A stretch of 64,000 nucleotides of DNA from Trichobilharzia regenti (GCA_944472135.2 OX235262.1:169321509-169385508); one strand, 5' to 3'; shown: positions 11,000 through 22,365, counted from the first letter of the stretch. Notes: a model not told the origin generated them from the letters alone. Translations and numbers: made by a program.

Positions 11000-11248
11000 C
11001 CATTATGGATAAGATTTTATTTTGATAAGTCACACAGTATTGTACACTTATATTAACTGATAACGTTTCGAGCAGAAATTACTGCCACTCATAGTCAAAT
11101 CAAGTTACTCACATAAATTTTTTCTCTCATTTATATACATGTATGGAGTTGACAACATATTTGAATAAAAATAAATATGCGACATTGTACATTCAGAAAT
11201 AATAATCATATGAGTATTATTGATCAATTACAATTAGATGGGAAATAA
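11000..11248 (-). repeat. PLE left inverted terminal repeat with hammerhead-like motif
   Basis: This arm is the reverse complement of 12897-13148, sharing blocks such as TTTTGATAAGTCACACAGTA. The minus strand at about 11044-11100 reads GAGTGGCAG, TAATTT, CTGCTC, GAAACG. That gives a bulged stem (GAG:CTC plus CAG:CTG) followed by GAAAC and TATC, resembling the 3' half of a hammerhead ribozyme. Flanking TAACT and AGTTA could pair as stem I. The CUGANGA box is imperfect. Confidence 0.8.
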
Positions 11249-11265
11249 TTTAATGGTTCAATTGA

Positions 11266-11835
11266 ATGCTTAAAGCTAGTAATGCTAGTAGAATATATGG
11301 TACTATTAAAATACATAAGCCAGGTTACCCCATAAGACCAATAGTAGATTTTAGAAATATCCCTACTTATGAGTTATCAAAACATTTAGCTCTAATATTA
11401 TGCCCTATTAGAAATCATTCAAACTCTAGACAAGCTAATTCATATGAGATGATAAATAAACTAAATGACATTCAACTAGAGAATGATGAAACAATGGTTA
11501 GTTTTGATATAACTAGTCTTTATACCAATATACCAGTCAATATGGCCTTAGAAGCAGTTAAAAATGAACTAACTGCGGATCCTGAACTCAATCATAGGAC
11601 AAAGCTGCCCATTGAACAAATTATTTTAGGGATTCAGTTATGCCTCACATCTACTATCTTTAAATTCCAAGGTAAAATATATAGACAAACAGAAGGTGTA
11701 GCAATGGGATCACCAATATCCCCTATCGTAGCAGATATATTTATGGACAGCTGGGAAAGTAATGCTCTCAATACGTTTACTCCTACTCCAAAAATATGGT
11801 GGAGATATGTGGATGACACTTTCACACAGTGTTAA
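11266..11835 (+). CDS. Penelope-like reverse transcriptase (partial, linage with YVDDTF box)
   Basis: The 189-codon open frame covers most of the RT fingers and palm. IYGTIKIHKPGYPIRPIVDF (residues about 11-30) is the conserved finger segment of PLE RTs. MVSFDITSLYTNIPV (about 77-91) holds the first catalytic Asp. EGVAMGSPISPIVADIF (about 146-162) is the domain B equivalent, and WWRYVDDTF (about 179-187) holds the catalytic Asp pair. The frame ends by a stop right after the Asp-Asp box and the sequence continues in other frames, so the enzyme is truncated. It would have copied element RNA into DNA in the nucleus. The ATG is only the first available; family members start upstream. Confidence 0.85.
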   Translation: MLKASNASRIYGTIKIHKPGYPIRPIVDFRNIPTYELSKHLALILCPIRNHSNSRQANSYEMINKLNDIQLENDETMVSFDITSLYTNIPVNMALEAVKNELTADPELNHRTKLPIEQIILGIQLCLTSTIFKFQGKIYRQTEGVAMGSPISPIVADIFMDSWESNALNTFTPTPKIWWRYVDDTFTQC

Positions 11836-12720
11836 AAACAGAACATATCTCTAGCTTCTTGCCACACATAAACTCACTTGTGAAGGGAATAAAATTCACA
11901 CTTGAATCGGAAATTGAATAAGGAGAATTAGCTGTGTTAGGTTGTAGAATAAAATGAATAGAAGAAGGTGAACTACACACTAGTGTGTACAGAAAACCAA
12001 CGCATTCTAATAGATATTCAGACTTAATTTCTTATCGTCTGTTAACTGTTAAGGCAGGCTTAGTTAAGTGTCTAACAAACCGAGCAGTAACACTAAGTGT
12101 TACATAAAAGACCTATATGATGAAATAAAACAGACAAAAGAGGCAATGGTGTTAAATAACTATCCTATACAATTCATTAGTAAAATCGAAAAGGGCCAAA
12201 AGCAAAATAAAAATAATTGTGAAACTAGTAGTGATAACATAAGAAACAATATAAGGCATCTACAGTTTTACCATATTAGAAGGGGACATCTGAGGCCCTC
12301 CCTGTGTAGGATTTTTAATAAAGCAGGAATTAGGGTGGCATTCAAACCTACAAACTCACTCAAGTAGAACAAGATCTGTAGGCTAAAAGACCAAATGGAT
12401 CGAATTAAACAAAATAATATAATTTATAAAATACCTTGCAATGACTGTGAGTTAAGTCAGCTACATACGTCAGGCTAGTAGATCAGAAGTAGTAGTGATA
12501 TTATCAGAACACAAGAATTTAGCTAGGGTAAGAATGTTTGAACCCATCAGCAAAGATAAGTAATTTAGAAAAACGCGCAGCAATTGCACTTCGCTCATTA
12601 ACACACAATCACACAATACGGTGGGTGGGAGAGGGTTAAGATTCTAAGAAGTAATCTACGTAGATGGAGAGAGAGAGATTGATTACCGAATCCTGCCTGG
12701 TTCATCAAGTCTACACTCAA
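11836..12720 (+). pseudogene. Broken PLE RT thumb, linker and GIY-YIG region
   Basis: Fragments continue the RT: HINSLVKGIKFTLESE, HTSVYRKPTHSNRY-like sequence and a small frame at 12068-12367 with TKCYIKDLYDEIKQTKEAMV. Near 12400-12480 QNNIIYKIPCNDCELS marks the start of a GIY-YIG nuclease. WRERLITESCLVH near 12664-12703 resembles WKERLITESIFIK of the copy at 30160. Stops and frameshifts are frequent. This region links the RT frame to the right inverted repeat. Confidence 0.65.
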
Positions 12721-12896
12721 CACACCACATGCAATAAAAATGACTCAACGCAAATACCAGAGATATGGAAGATATTATTACCACCAATCAGTCAAATCAG
12801 AAGAGGATAATGAATAATCTTAAAATTCTATTTCAATTCAAGCACATCACAACATTCTAACAAGTTACTTATTATGACTATAAACAAACACTCGTC

Positions 12897-13148
12897 TTAT
12901 TTCCCATCTGATTGTAATTGATCAATAACACTCGTATTATTATATCTGAATGCACTTTATCTTATATATTTATTTTTATTTAAACACCTAGTCAATTTCA
13001 CACGTGTATATAAATGAAGAAAAAAAGTTGTGTGAGTGAGTGACTTGATATGATTATGAGTGGCAATAATTTGTGCTCGAAACGTCGTCAGTTAATATTA
13101 CTGTGTAACACTGTGTGACTTATCAAAATAAAACCTTATCCATAATGG
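12897..13148 (+). repeat. PLE right inverted terminal repeat with hammerhead-like motif
   Basis: This is the reverse complement of 11000-11248. At 13045-13095 the plus strand reads GAGTGG, TAATTT, GTGCTC, GAAACGTCGTCAG. The GAAAC-GTC-GTC string fits a hammerhead core with a one-pair helix III (C-G), a 3-nt loop and a GUC cleavage triplet, but the upstream CUGANGA box is disrupted. Hammerheads are known in the pseudo-LTRs of PLEs; activity here is uncertain. Confidence 0.8.
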
Positions 13149-13741
13149 GTTTGTACCTAATTTCATTGAATAACATTAAAACAATTACGATATATTGTAA
13201 CCACAGAGATAATAAATGGTTCAATTATTTTGCCAACAATACGGTAATTCATAAGTTTCACGCTTCACGTTATCTCTGTTGCAAAGAGCATGGGCCATAT
13301 ATGATATCGCTGAGTTTCATAAACTTGATAGTACGAGTATCTAATCTCTTGTACTGACTTTCAGTTCTATCAGATGAGATACAAGAGAAGAAGTGAGAAT
13401 AGAGCGGGTGTTGAAAGTCAGACAACACAGGTTTATAAGAAAAAGGCCCCAACAGACGATTCATTTTCATGAGGTGTACAAGCGTAGTTGTATTAAACAA
13501 AAAAATCTTTAGGTCAATCAGATAATGGTAGACTTTGTCTTTAAAAATGCATTACATAATGTTGAGTGCCAGAAGGAATAACTCATTGTAAGTTAGAAAA
13601 GAGGCGGAAATTGGCTTGATGTAATAAGTGTGAGATAATGACTAGTCAGGAAGGTCGTGTAGAGTGGACAGGAGCTAGTGGAAAGGCGACAGAGTCTTTT
13701 TATATAAAATCTGTATGAAAAAGTAATATTATTCACTAATA

Positions 13742-13977
13742 GGTTTAGACTACTTCTCACACACGGGTTTAGATATCCATCAGCTAATATGGTGACAAGC
13801 TAAGTTGCAAACCACTCGCCCTACTGACAACCTTTAATCACTTTCTCAAAATCACATAGTTCTTCCTCAGTAGCTCGACAAAGGCTAGGGGGGAGAAGTA
13901 AAGTACAATAGGTAAAATACAAGAGTTAACATATTGTAAAAGCAGAGGTTGGGTGAATCCAGATTGTCGTGCCTTCT
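13742..13977 (-). pseudogene. CR1-like fragment (copy B of 150-385)
   Basis: Nearly identical to 150-385: the same decayed C-terminal RT stretch, ending at the CR1 tail near 13977. Confidence 0.6.
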
Positions 13978-15930
13978 TAATAATAGTAATAATATTTTTT
14001 GCTTTATTCCAAAAACAGTACTAATGATACAGCAAGGAATTTTCAGCAATCAGTACAATATTGAATCTAATTTACTCAAAACGACAAAAAAACATTACAT
14101 AATAATAATGAAACGTTGTTATAGCAGCTATATACCAAATTTCAGTATACAATAAGGAGGAAAATATGCACAAAGTATAAAATTGTAGTAATAATAGTAA
14201 TAACAACTAAAATAAAATAGCTAAGTTATAATTAAACAATAGAAAGGATGATAGAACGACGAACGATGAAAGCGTCGATTCACTTTGCTAATTACATAGT
14301 AACTTATATGTTTCATGCCTAACAGTGTCTCCATCATATAAAATACGGGCAAAATACGGTATTGTAGAATTTATTTACTTAGTGATACGAGCATACAACT
14401 TCTTATATTGACTTCTCGTCCTACCTGATGAGATACAAGGGGATATTTGTGAATAAAAGGAGGGGGCAGGGGGTCTGGCAGTACGGCCTTTGCCCATTTT
14501 GTACAGGAATTAATATGTCTCTCGACTATAGTATTGGCGAGCTCACGCAGTGGCAGACCACAAGCCCTATTCACAGCATTTAATACCCTTCGTAATATGA
14601 TATAGTCTTTTTCGAGAAGCCCAGGAAATATTAATGGAGAGCAATAGAGTACAATAGGTAAAGTACAGGAGTTTAAAATTGCAAAACTAAAGGTTGGTTG
14701 ATACCTGATTGTCTTAACTTTTTAATGTAGAAGGTAAGACGAAACATTTTCTTAGAGAGTGATAACATGTGAGATAACCATGAAAGGTCAGAGGAAAGAA
14801 CTAATCCAAGGTATTTAATGCTTGACTTGGTTTCAATTTCAGTACCATCTATACTACAGGCATCATGGGAGCGAACTAGTTCATGTATGTCACGTCGATG
14901 CTTGAAAGTGAAATTAACTGCCTGATATTTTGAAGGATTTAACCTAAGACAATTTGACTTAGACCACTTGCTGATGTCCAACAGAAAGCTATTAAGTTTG
15001 GAGCAGTCAGACTCGGAAGTGATAGGCAGTGATACGGTCAGATCATCCGCATATTTGACACATTTAGTTTCATTTAAATGAGGCAGGTTGTGTAGGAAGA
15101 AAGAAAAAAGAAAAGGAGAGAGGACGGCACCCTGAGGAATGTAGTATCAGGAAATCAATGTTACCAATTCTTAATGTAATAGTTAGGACAGAACATTTTC
15201 TTGGAGATCGATGAAATATGGGATGGCCAAGGAACTTTAGAGGACATAACATACCTAGGTATATTCTGTTAGATCTAGTCTCTATTACGGTGCTAACTAT
15301 GCTACATGCATCGTATGTACTAAAGTCGTTGTAGATCCTTTGTATGTCTAAAGGAGAAGTCTAGCATTTTGAGGGATTTAACGTAAAACCATTCAGCCTA
15401 GACCACTGACTGTTGTCCGACAAAAAGCTATTAGGTTAACAAAGTCTGATTAGGACTTGACAAGAAGCTAAACGGTCAGATAATCAGTGCATCTGACGAA
15501 GTTGATTTCACTAGAAACAGGTAAGTCATGTAAGAAGAAAGAAAAAAGAAAAGGAGAGGAAACAGCACTCTGAGACACATAAGCTTCAATAAGTGAGGCA
15601 GAAGATTCATCCTTACACACAGTATGCTGCATTCTAATTGAAAAGTAAGAACGGAACCAGTTAACAGCCTCGGACTGAGTTTGCGCAAGGGAAAGTTTAT
15701 CTAACAGAAGGTGTCTAGGTAATGAGTCAAAAGTAGATCTATCTATAGTCCGGGAAGGTACAACGTATATATTCGGCCCCTTTGTCTAAGAAGGAGACAA
15801 TATTATGATGTAATACAGTGGCAGCATCTAAATTGCTTTTGCCCCGCCTATAAGCAAACTGTTTTGGATGTAATAATACTTTTTAAAGAGGGTACATAGT
15901 TGAATAGGAGTAATTTCTCCACAAATTTCA
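13977..15930 (-). pseudogene. CR1-like retrotransposon with internal duplication (copy B)
   Basis: This is equivalent to 385-1900 but 438 bp longer. From right to left it carries SYFQLECSILCV-type pre-core sequence, the Asp-Asp box (CVKYADDLTVS near 15035-15065) and the open stretch DISKWSKSNCLRLNPSKYQAV with FRLTFYIKKLRQSGINQP at 14673-14981. The extra 15121-15558 contains a diverged second RT segment (NIDFLILHSSGC and a damaged PSKCQTV-like region) and is bounded by the same purine-rich repeat on both sides. Multiple stops are present. Confidence 0.8.
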
Positions 15931-16690
15931 AAAAAAGAAGAGGTGATTGCAATGCAGCTTTTCAGAATGACATCACTAAAAAGAAATGTCTTCAAAGAAA
16001 TCAGTTACAACCTATGATGCAAGATATATAGGGTGGAACGATCACAAACATTTGAAGTCATACTTCAAATGGAAGTATGCGCTGAAGATGTCACCCAGTA
16101 AGGTGATGAAAGCTTGGCAAACTAACCATCCAGCTCAGAGAACAAAACCACATCAAAATCATCCACCTGAGCTACAAATCTTCTCTATCATATCTACAAA
16201 CTATGTGTATTGGTCTGGAAGAAGGTGACACCTGATGTATGATTTAAAAACATATGGATAACTCAAAATTACCTCTGCAATAGTCAACAATACAGACCAA
16301 ATAAATCTCCGGTACCCAAAACAAGTACTGAAGAACAAAATTAGCCAATCAGAATTGAACAGTAAGAAATGTCTGGGAATCCAGTAGAATATTCCCAACA
16401 AGGTAAGAACAAAATCCTTTCCGAAAGAACCACGCACTAAACGATTCTCCCACACAGTTTAAGATGAGAACCATCTTCAATTAATTAAATAAAATCACAG
16501 GCGTAAAACAACACATTATGAATATCATCATACAAAATGGAGAGAAACATTACATTTAGAGATGAAGTAATGAAATAATAGTAATAATAATCTGCTTTAT
16601 TCCACAAAACTTTCTTACAACACAGCATGAAATTTTCCTTATTTGTCACAATATTGCATTTCTTAGATGAGGCCTCCAAATAAATATACA
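15930..16690. repeat. Unclassified repeat plus CR1 3' tail (copy B)
   Basis: This is the counterpart of 1900-2650 with few differences, including the truncated CR1 3' end (minus strand) near 16570-16690. No protein family was recognised. Confidence 0.55.
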
Positions 16691-16859
16691 TATATTGTGA
16701 TAAGATCGTTCACTTGCAAAACCGTTACACTTATTAACTTGTCTAAATTAATTAATGTGGATTTGCGTAAGAAATATCTTTGATGAACATCTTATTCGAC
16801 TTTATCAAGAGAACTTACTCCATATATACAAAAGGGGAATTTAAAGATGGTTTACTCAT

Positions 16860-18330
16860 TTATTTGTTAATAAGTTGCGGAAAATCAAAAGAAGTGATTC
16901 AACGAAGAGACTCTTTTCAACGATTTCACTATCAAGCTGTACAAACGTATTTAAATAGTTTCAAGAAGTTATATCCAGTGAGAGAATTGGATCATAGGTA
17001 TGAATGCATAAAATAATAATACGAAATGCAATCAAAATTAAAATGTTTGTGATTATAATCATAGTTAGATGTAAAGTGGCAAAACAATTAATGTCATATA
17101 TAGAACAATTCATAGAATGTATAGAACTTGGAAGGGGATTGCAAATATGAGATTAGTAGGATGAGTTATACATTTTGAAGAAAATCCTAATAGAAAATGA
17201 ATTTCCACTACGTTTTATAGACAGGAATATGCAGTTAAATCCTATGAAATGTGACTTACCATACACACCTAAGAAAATACTGTATATTAGCTTGCAATTC
17301 AAAAGTGACTTAGCTTCCAGTATCACGAAAAGTAGGACCTCACAGTCCCTGAAATGATTATTCCCTGCTACATTTTTGACAATAGCCTTCACCAGTCGAT
17401 CATTACTGTTCAATAACCTGAAGGACAAGATCCTGCTACTGACCAACTCTTTGTGCGTTTATTAATTCACCTACTTGTGTGGAGCTATGTATATCGGTCG
17501 GTCGACTCGAGTTTTATCCAAGATGGTGCAACTACACTATCCTGCATGGTTACGGAGAGGTTAGAGTGGAGCAATTAAAAGCGCGATCATTGAACATCTG
17601 GTCGATAATGATCACCCTATCTCTATAGCCTCCGCCTTTAAAGGCATCTACAAGGCAAAAAGTGATTCACCGAAATCACTACGTACTCGACTCATCTGTA
17701 TTCGCTGAAGTTCTGGTCACATCACAGAAAAGTCAGATCTCTGTGTACAGAAAAAGTTCGTTCAACCCCGCCAACTTTCATAGTTTTAATCCCTCCATGC
17801 TAAAGTATGGTAATCCCCAATCATATTTTGTCTCAATCTATTTTTAGTTTTGTTTATTCACTTTTTATGCCCCTGTTTCTTTATTACGACAGTTGTTACT
17901 ATTACTATTCTCACTTTGAACTGTCCCCAGTATTATTTCACTTGTTCCACTTTTCATTCTAAATCAACTTTGTTTTGCAAAGTTAAATTCTGTGTTATCA
18001 GATTTCACACAACATTAGGTGACGTTTTTACTTTTATTCTATTTGCCTACTAATCCTACAGTTGTAAACCCCATCAGACTACTTTACATCCTATCAATTG
18101 TTCTACACATGACATAAACTATCTTGTCACTTGATATTTAACTATGGTTGGTATCATAATTATTTTAATTTTAATCGTATTTCATACGGCTATTATATTA
18201 TGCATTCACACCTTCGATTCAATTCCGTAAAGGACATATATATGTACGATTGTACAGCTTGATAATGAATTCGTTGAAAAGAGTCTCGTCGCTGAATCAC
18301 TTCTTTCTACTTTCTATATGTTAATAACTT
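16860..18330 (+). mobile_element. PLE-derived cassette with inverted terminal repeats (copy B)
   Basis: This is the duplicate of 2840-4310. Arms near 16860-17125 and 18065-18330 are inverted relative to each other and enclose the same linker and GIY-YIG remnants (linker frame at 17175-17357; YIGRSTRVLSK near 17490). Base differences from copy A are few, so the cassette was in place before the duplication. Confidence 0.75.
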
Positions 18331-19092
18331 ATCTGTTTATAATAGGCGCTTTGATTCACATTCTCACAAAGTGATGATATTTTTTCATCTGGGAATAGTG
18401 AAATTTCACTCTAGTTCAAATATATCTTTCTTTATCTTCATTGATTTATCCGAATGTTAATTAGTAAGCCACGAAATGACCTCATTAACATGACGGTTGA
18501 TAAATAGCCTATCGAAGTATATTTATTATTAGATGAATAAAATATTATCTTCTTTATTAATTAATAACTCTTTTCTTATTACTTTTCAAATAAAAATCTG
18601 TGATCCTCGCAATTCATTGAAAATCTTATAACTATTGGATGTTATTGAAACATTAAAACCATTGAATGTTTGACGTTATATTTCAATGTTCAGGTCAATC
18701 ATGACTTTACATCTGCAGTGATGTTGACTAAGTGATAAAGTCACTAAATAATGAAGCATCATAAAACGGAAGTAAGAGCTGAATGACACTGACTAATTTG
18801 AAAATGAATCAAGGATGCCTTCAAGTTCACTAATCTGTTCATCATTTCTCAATGTAGGCAATTCCAGTATCATTCAACATCATAGAACTGTTTCGTTCGA
18901 AAATTCCTTTTCAGTATATAAATTTTTTTTTGTCCCAAATAAGGAAACACTAGCAGCTCACGGAAAACTTGGACTATCCATAAGATTCCATCACGATATT
19001 GCATTATAATCCCTCCTATTCAGCTCCCGTTTGTGTTAAAAATGACTACAATATGGTTTTAGTTTAGTTTTTAGTAAACTTGAGAGCGAAAG
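18331..19092. other. Unassigned AT-rich DNA inside duplication copy B
   Basis: Counterpart of 4311-5073. No family recognised. Confidence 0.4.
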
Positions 19093-20600
19093 TCATAATC
19101 GTAGGTGGCAACGTATCCCAATAAGCGATCTACTGCCAATGATTATTTTTCTTTTATTTGAAGTTCCTGAACGAAGAGAAAATAACATGCAATAAACGTC
19201 ATCGAAATTTCTGTACATTATATAAACACTGTTCAGAAAAGAGACATTATTATATTTTCCGTAAAAGACAACGGCATTTCCCGCAGCCTTCGCAGACTTC
19301 AGCCACTTGACTGCATTCAAGATATCTGCTGTTTTGGAGGATTGGTGTCTGCCAGCTGTTGTTAGTATTTTTGCACAATTTGCTGATGATTGATGCAAGA
19401 GTCCTTTAAAGTGATCAGCCAATTGTTTTATTTGTATCTCCTCCTTTATATTCGGGTTCTCTTCACTATTTGATAAAATCTTTGTTGATGTCTTCCCGGA
19501 TAGGGACCTGGTTATCTGATCTAGTATCCTCAGATCTCTTTTACCTGCGGCTTGTTCTGCTTCAGTTACGTGCCAGAGTGTCGTAGAATTGTCGTTTGTC
19601 TTTCCTAACACTCTTCTTCACTTCTTTATTCAGTGCACTGTACAATGAATTCAGCTTCTCTTTCTGTTGTCCATCTTTGCGTTGAGGGATCTCCTCTTTA
19701 ACCATCCTGCTCTCCTTGATTAGCTTCCAAGCAGGTGTCCGTTGACAGCCATCCCTTGTCTTCCAAGAACATCACTTTCAGAGACATAGTTCCAATGTTC
19801 TTCCACACTGGTTGCCTTGGTGGTGCCACGTTTTTATTCAGCTCCGTTCCTATGCGATCTGCAGTGAAGGTGTCCTTTTTAGTTTTATCCTTGAGTTCGT
19901 AAGTGCTGAACTTGAATTGTGGCCTGTGGCCAGTTGTTTTGAGGAATTTTAGCTTCACCTTGAAGGTTCCTTGAACTACATGATGATGGTCTGAGCACAC
20001 GTCTGTTCCCTTTTCTCACATTTGTGTCCAGCAAGCTTGCTACGTCCCCACTTTCTTGAGATACAGATGAAGTCTATTTGGTTCGTGGTGTGTTCGTCAG
20101 GCAAGTGAATTTTGCTTTGTGTATATCCTTGTGTTTTTATACGATACCTACGATCACTAAATCATTGAAAGCGCAGAGATCTCCGAATAATTCTTCGTTC
20201 TCATCCATTCCACTAGGTGAGAGCCTCTCGACCCATGATGAGTTCTCTTCCTGTATTATCTGCTCTCGATTTGGTTGCTATTCATATCGCACATGAGGAT
20301 GTCATCATTTTAGATGTTGTCCATTACTGTTTGTATTTGTCTGTAGAGCTCTTCCTTCTTCGTTTGTTCCGCGTTGTTTGTAGGTGAGAAACATTGGACA
20401 GTTGTGACTTTCCTTCTTTTTGAGCTTAATCTTGTTGTCAAAATCCTGGATTAGAGCTTTGGTTGATATTCGTGACATCATGATAGCCACCCACTGCTTC
20501 AGTCTGCTGGTAGTCGTCTTCTCGGTGATTAAACCGGAGGATATTACTGACTCACCAGTCGAAAATCCTGACACTTCACATTCATTACATTTACTCTAAC
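19093..20600 (-). pseudogene. RTE-like retrotransposon, endonuclease and pre-RT region (copy B)
   Basis: It matches 5074-6458 and extends further upstream. The frame at 20305-20574 carries MSRISTKALIQDF and NKIKLKKKESHNCPMFLT, equivalent to the middle of the RTE apurinic-type endonuclease (the region before the GDFNAK block). Then follow LFGDLCAFNDLVIVG, CSDHHHVV (19980 region) and the pre-RT stretch LADHFKGLLHQ. Copy A lost the upstream nuclease part at its 6458 breakpoint. Stops and frameshifts show that it is dead. Confidence 0.75.
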
Positions 20601-21045
20601 AGATTCATAGCACTTCTGTAGCAAATCTTCTCGTTTCTTTGGCCACCTGGTCAGCCTTCCTATTTCGCTTCGTCTGTTGTACTAAAATTCCACGTTCTTA
20701 TTCTTATTCTTGTTTTGGTCTAAAAGAGACACATCGGCTGACTGACTAGCTTCACGAAGGCTTTCAACAGCCCTCATCATTTCACCTCTCTGATCGAAGC
20801 TCGTGATTGTCGTTTGGGTGACCGGAGTCGATTATTGACTATCCAGTTGATGTCCATTACATCTGCTTTGGCAGATTTCTAGCACGTTTCTGTCGCCTCT
20901 TCTCATTTCTTTGGAAACCTATGTGGCCTTACCAGCTTTGTAATTTGTATGAACATTACATGTCCCTATTCTTATTTTTGCTTTCATCCGTGGAGGAAAA
21001 ATCGGCTGACTGGCTTTCTGAAGGTTTTCACTAGCCCTCACTGTT
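20560..21045 (-). repeat. Diverged tandem repeat upstream of RTE endonuclease
   Basis: Two units about 275 bp apart share the same ordered blocks: CATTACAT then AGCAC and TCTCRTTTCTTTGG; later CTTATTYTTG, ATCGGCTGACTG and AGCCCTCA. They lie near 20575-20790 and 20855-21045. This may be a duplicated 5' UTR or leader of the RTE element, or an unrelated minisatellite-like repeat. No coding role is evident. Confidence 0.5.
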
Positions 21046-21049
21046 TCGT

Positions 21050-22030
21050 TTTTCTAATTTTAGCGAAAAATAAGTTTGGTTTGAACGCTTTTCATATGCT
21101 TTGAAGTTTGTGCAATGACTAGATTGATTCTTTAAAGTAGAGTCTCCACCTACACATCTAACCTTTTCTCTTTTCACAGGCTGCGGGTTAGCTAGAAGAC
21201 TAGCGAATGAGTTAACTAGGCAGAAGCACACATATAGGCGTAAGCTACATTATATAACTAAGCTTTAATCCTAGTAATTGAAAGCATACATTTTATTTTT
21301 TTTAACTACCAACAGCTAATACCAAATTCTTTGAAGTGAATGAGCAAATACGCTTAATGCTCCACTTCGCATACATCTTTTGTCAGTGTTGCCAATGTTA
21401 GATTAAATCTACTCAGGCGAACACAAGTTATTACGTGTGACTAAATTGTGAAACGTAAAAGACATCATTGCCTGAACAATTACAATAATAAGTCGAATGG
21501 ATTCCTCTTATTTAGCGAGAAACTACCCAGATTAATAAAAAAATTTATAATGTAGCAGAAAATTCATAATACTCATGTTTGGCATGAATTAGGTGAATTT
21601 AAAAAAGACGTTCAGTTATTTCAATTGGGCGAATTTCTGATATGAACAGAATAAAGTCATACGAAAAATTATCAGAAATCATCTGAATGGCGCTGTTATG
21701 ACAAATGTATATATATATGCATTCGTTAGGTCGATCTCTATGTTAATTGTCTAGAAATAGCTCTCATTTTGTAAACTGTGGATAGCATTTCAGTAGAACT
21801 GAAAGGCGAACCAGGTGTAACGGGAAAAATGATTAGAATATACTTCCTGAACGGTCCAATTGCAATTTATATATATATATATATATATATATAAATTTGA
21901 ATGTTTCCGCTAACTTCGTAATTCTTACCCCCTCCCCCTTACTCCTATAATAATCATCATCATTCTGTGATTTGTGTATTAACTGTTGACTAGATCCTTA
22001 TTATTTCATTATTGGTTTTGTAGGGATTTT
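21050..22030. other. Unassigned AT-rich DNA with a TA microsatellite
   Basis: A run of alternating TA lies at about 21866-21893. No coding family was recognised; the minus frame 21031-21231 has no known motif. Confidence 0.4.
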
Positions 22031-22365
22031 GTTTGATTGCATGGAGGATTCAATCATGAGCTGACATCAGTTAGAGAAACATTGGAAAACCTGGGAGTAC
22101 TTGACAGCCAGCTATTTCGTCCCAGTTTCGGACTATTCATAAGTGCGCACCCAGCGGGGTTCGAACCCAGGACTTCTGGTTACAGGGCGAGCTAGCTCGT
22201 AAATTATTGAGCCACTGGGACTAGATCCAATGGTTCTTGAATTCCAACTTCAGCTAATTCACGGCATAGCGCGACAGTTTCACAATGTGTTGTTTGATGT
22301 GTTACTTCTTCGTCTTCAACCTGCTCTACCCTACTGGTCACGGCTTCCCACTAGAACCCCAGATT
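22030..22365 (-). mobile_element. Sm-alpha-like SINE, near full length, with decayed hammerhead
   Basis: From right to left (transcribed direction) it has a leader with GGTTCTAGTGGGAAG, a tRNA-like head starting GTCCCAGTGGCTCAA (A box) with GGGTTCGAACCCC (B box at about 22157-22169), then the hammerhead region 22099-22144 and a tail with CTAACTGATGTCAGCTCATG. In the hammerhead, stem I (ACTT/AAGT), stem II (GTCC/GGAC) and GAAA plus GTC are kept, but the CUGANGA box reads ATGAATA. The unit is about 335 bp. Confidence 0.8.

Larger units (their letters stand above)
10959..13154 (+). mobile_element. Penelope-like element with inverted terminal repeats
   Basis: This is the most complete PLE layout in the window: inverted arms of about 250 bp (11000-11248 and 12897-13148) around one RT frame and a decayed linker/GIY-YIG region, about 2.1 kb in all. 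About 41 bp of extra sequence lies between the presumed left target duplication (10949-10958) and the left arm; the right duplication is at 13155-13164. Its coding sequence is a different lineage from the PLEs at 31 and 35 kb (YVDDTF against YMDDTF; NNIIYKIPC against CVYKFTC). Confidence 0.85.
10870..13500 (-). pseudogene. CR1-like element split by a PLE insertion
   Basis: The 3' end lies at 10870-10958 (GTTTTGGAATAACGG-like tail on the minus strand) and the upstream part at 13155-13500. The latter reads LSDFQHPLYSHFFSCISSDR and TESQYKRLDTRTIKF, the CR1 C terminus (compare LSNSQHPLHSQFSPCISPDK at 41310-41370). The PLE at 10959-13154 separates the halves, and ACCTAATTTC occurs on both sides. 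The RT core is missing. Confidence 0.65.
13593..20477. repeat. Segmental duplication, copy B
   Basis: This is the second copy of 1-6458. Offsets relative to copy A are 13592 at the left end, 14033 after the extra 438 bp at 15121-15558, and 14019 from about 3.1 kb of copy A onward, so differences are mostly a few small indels. Beyond 20477 the RTE sequence runs on uninterrupted, whereas copy A switches to unrelated DNA. Confidence 0.95.

Noticed and set aside
21866..21893. Structured TA palindrome as a functional element
   Set aside because: An ordinary TA microsatellite.
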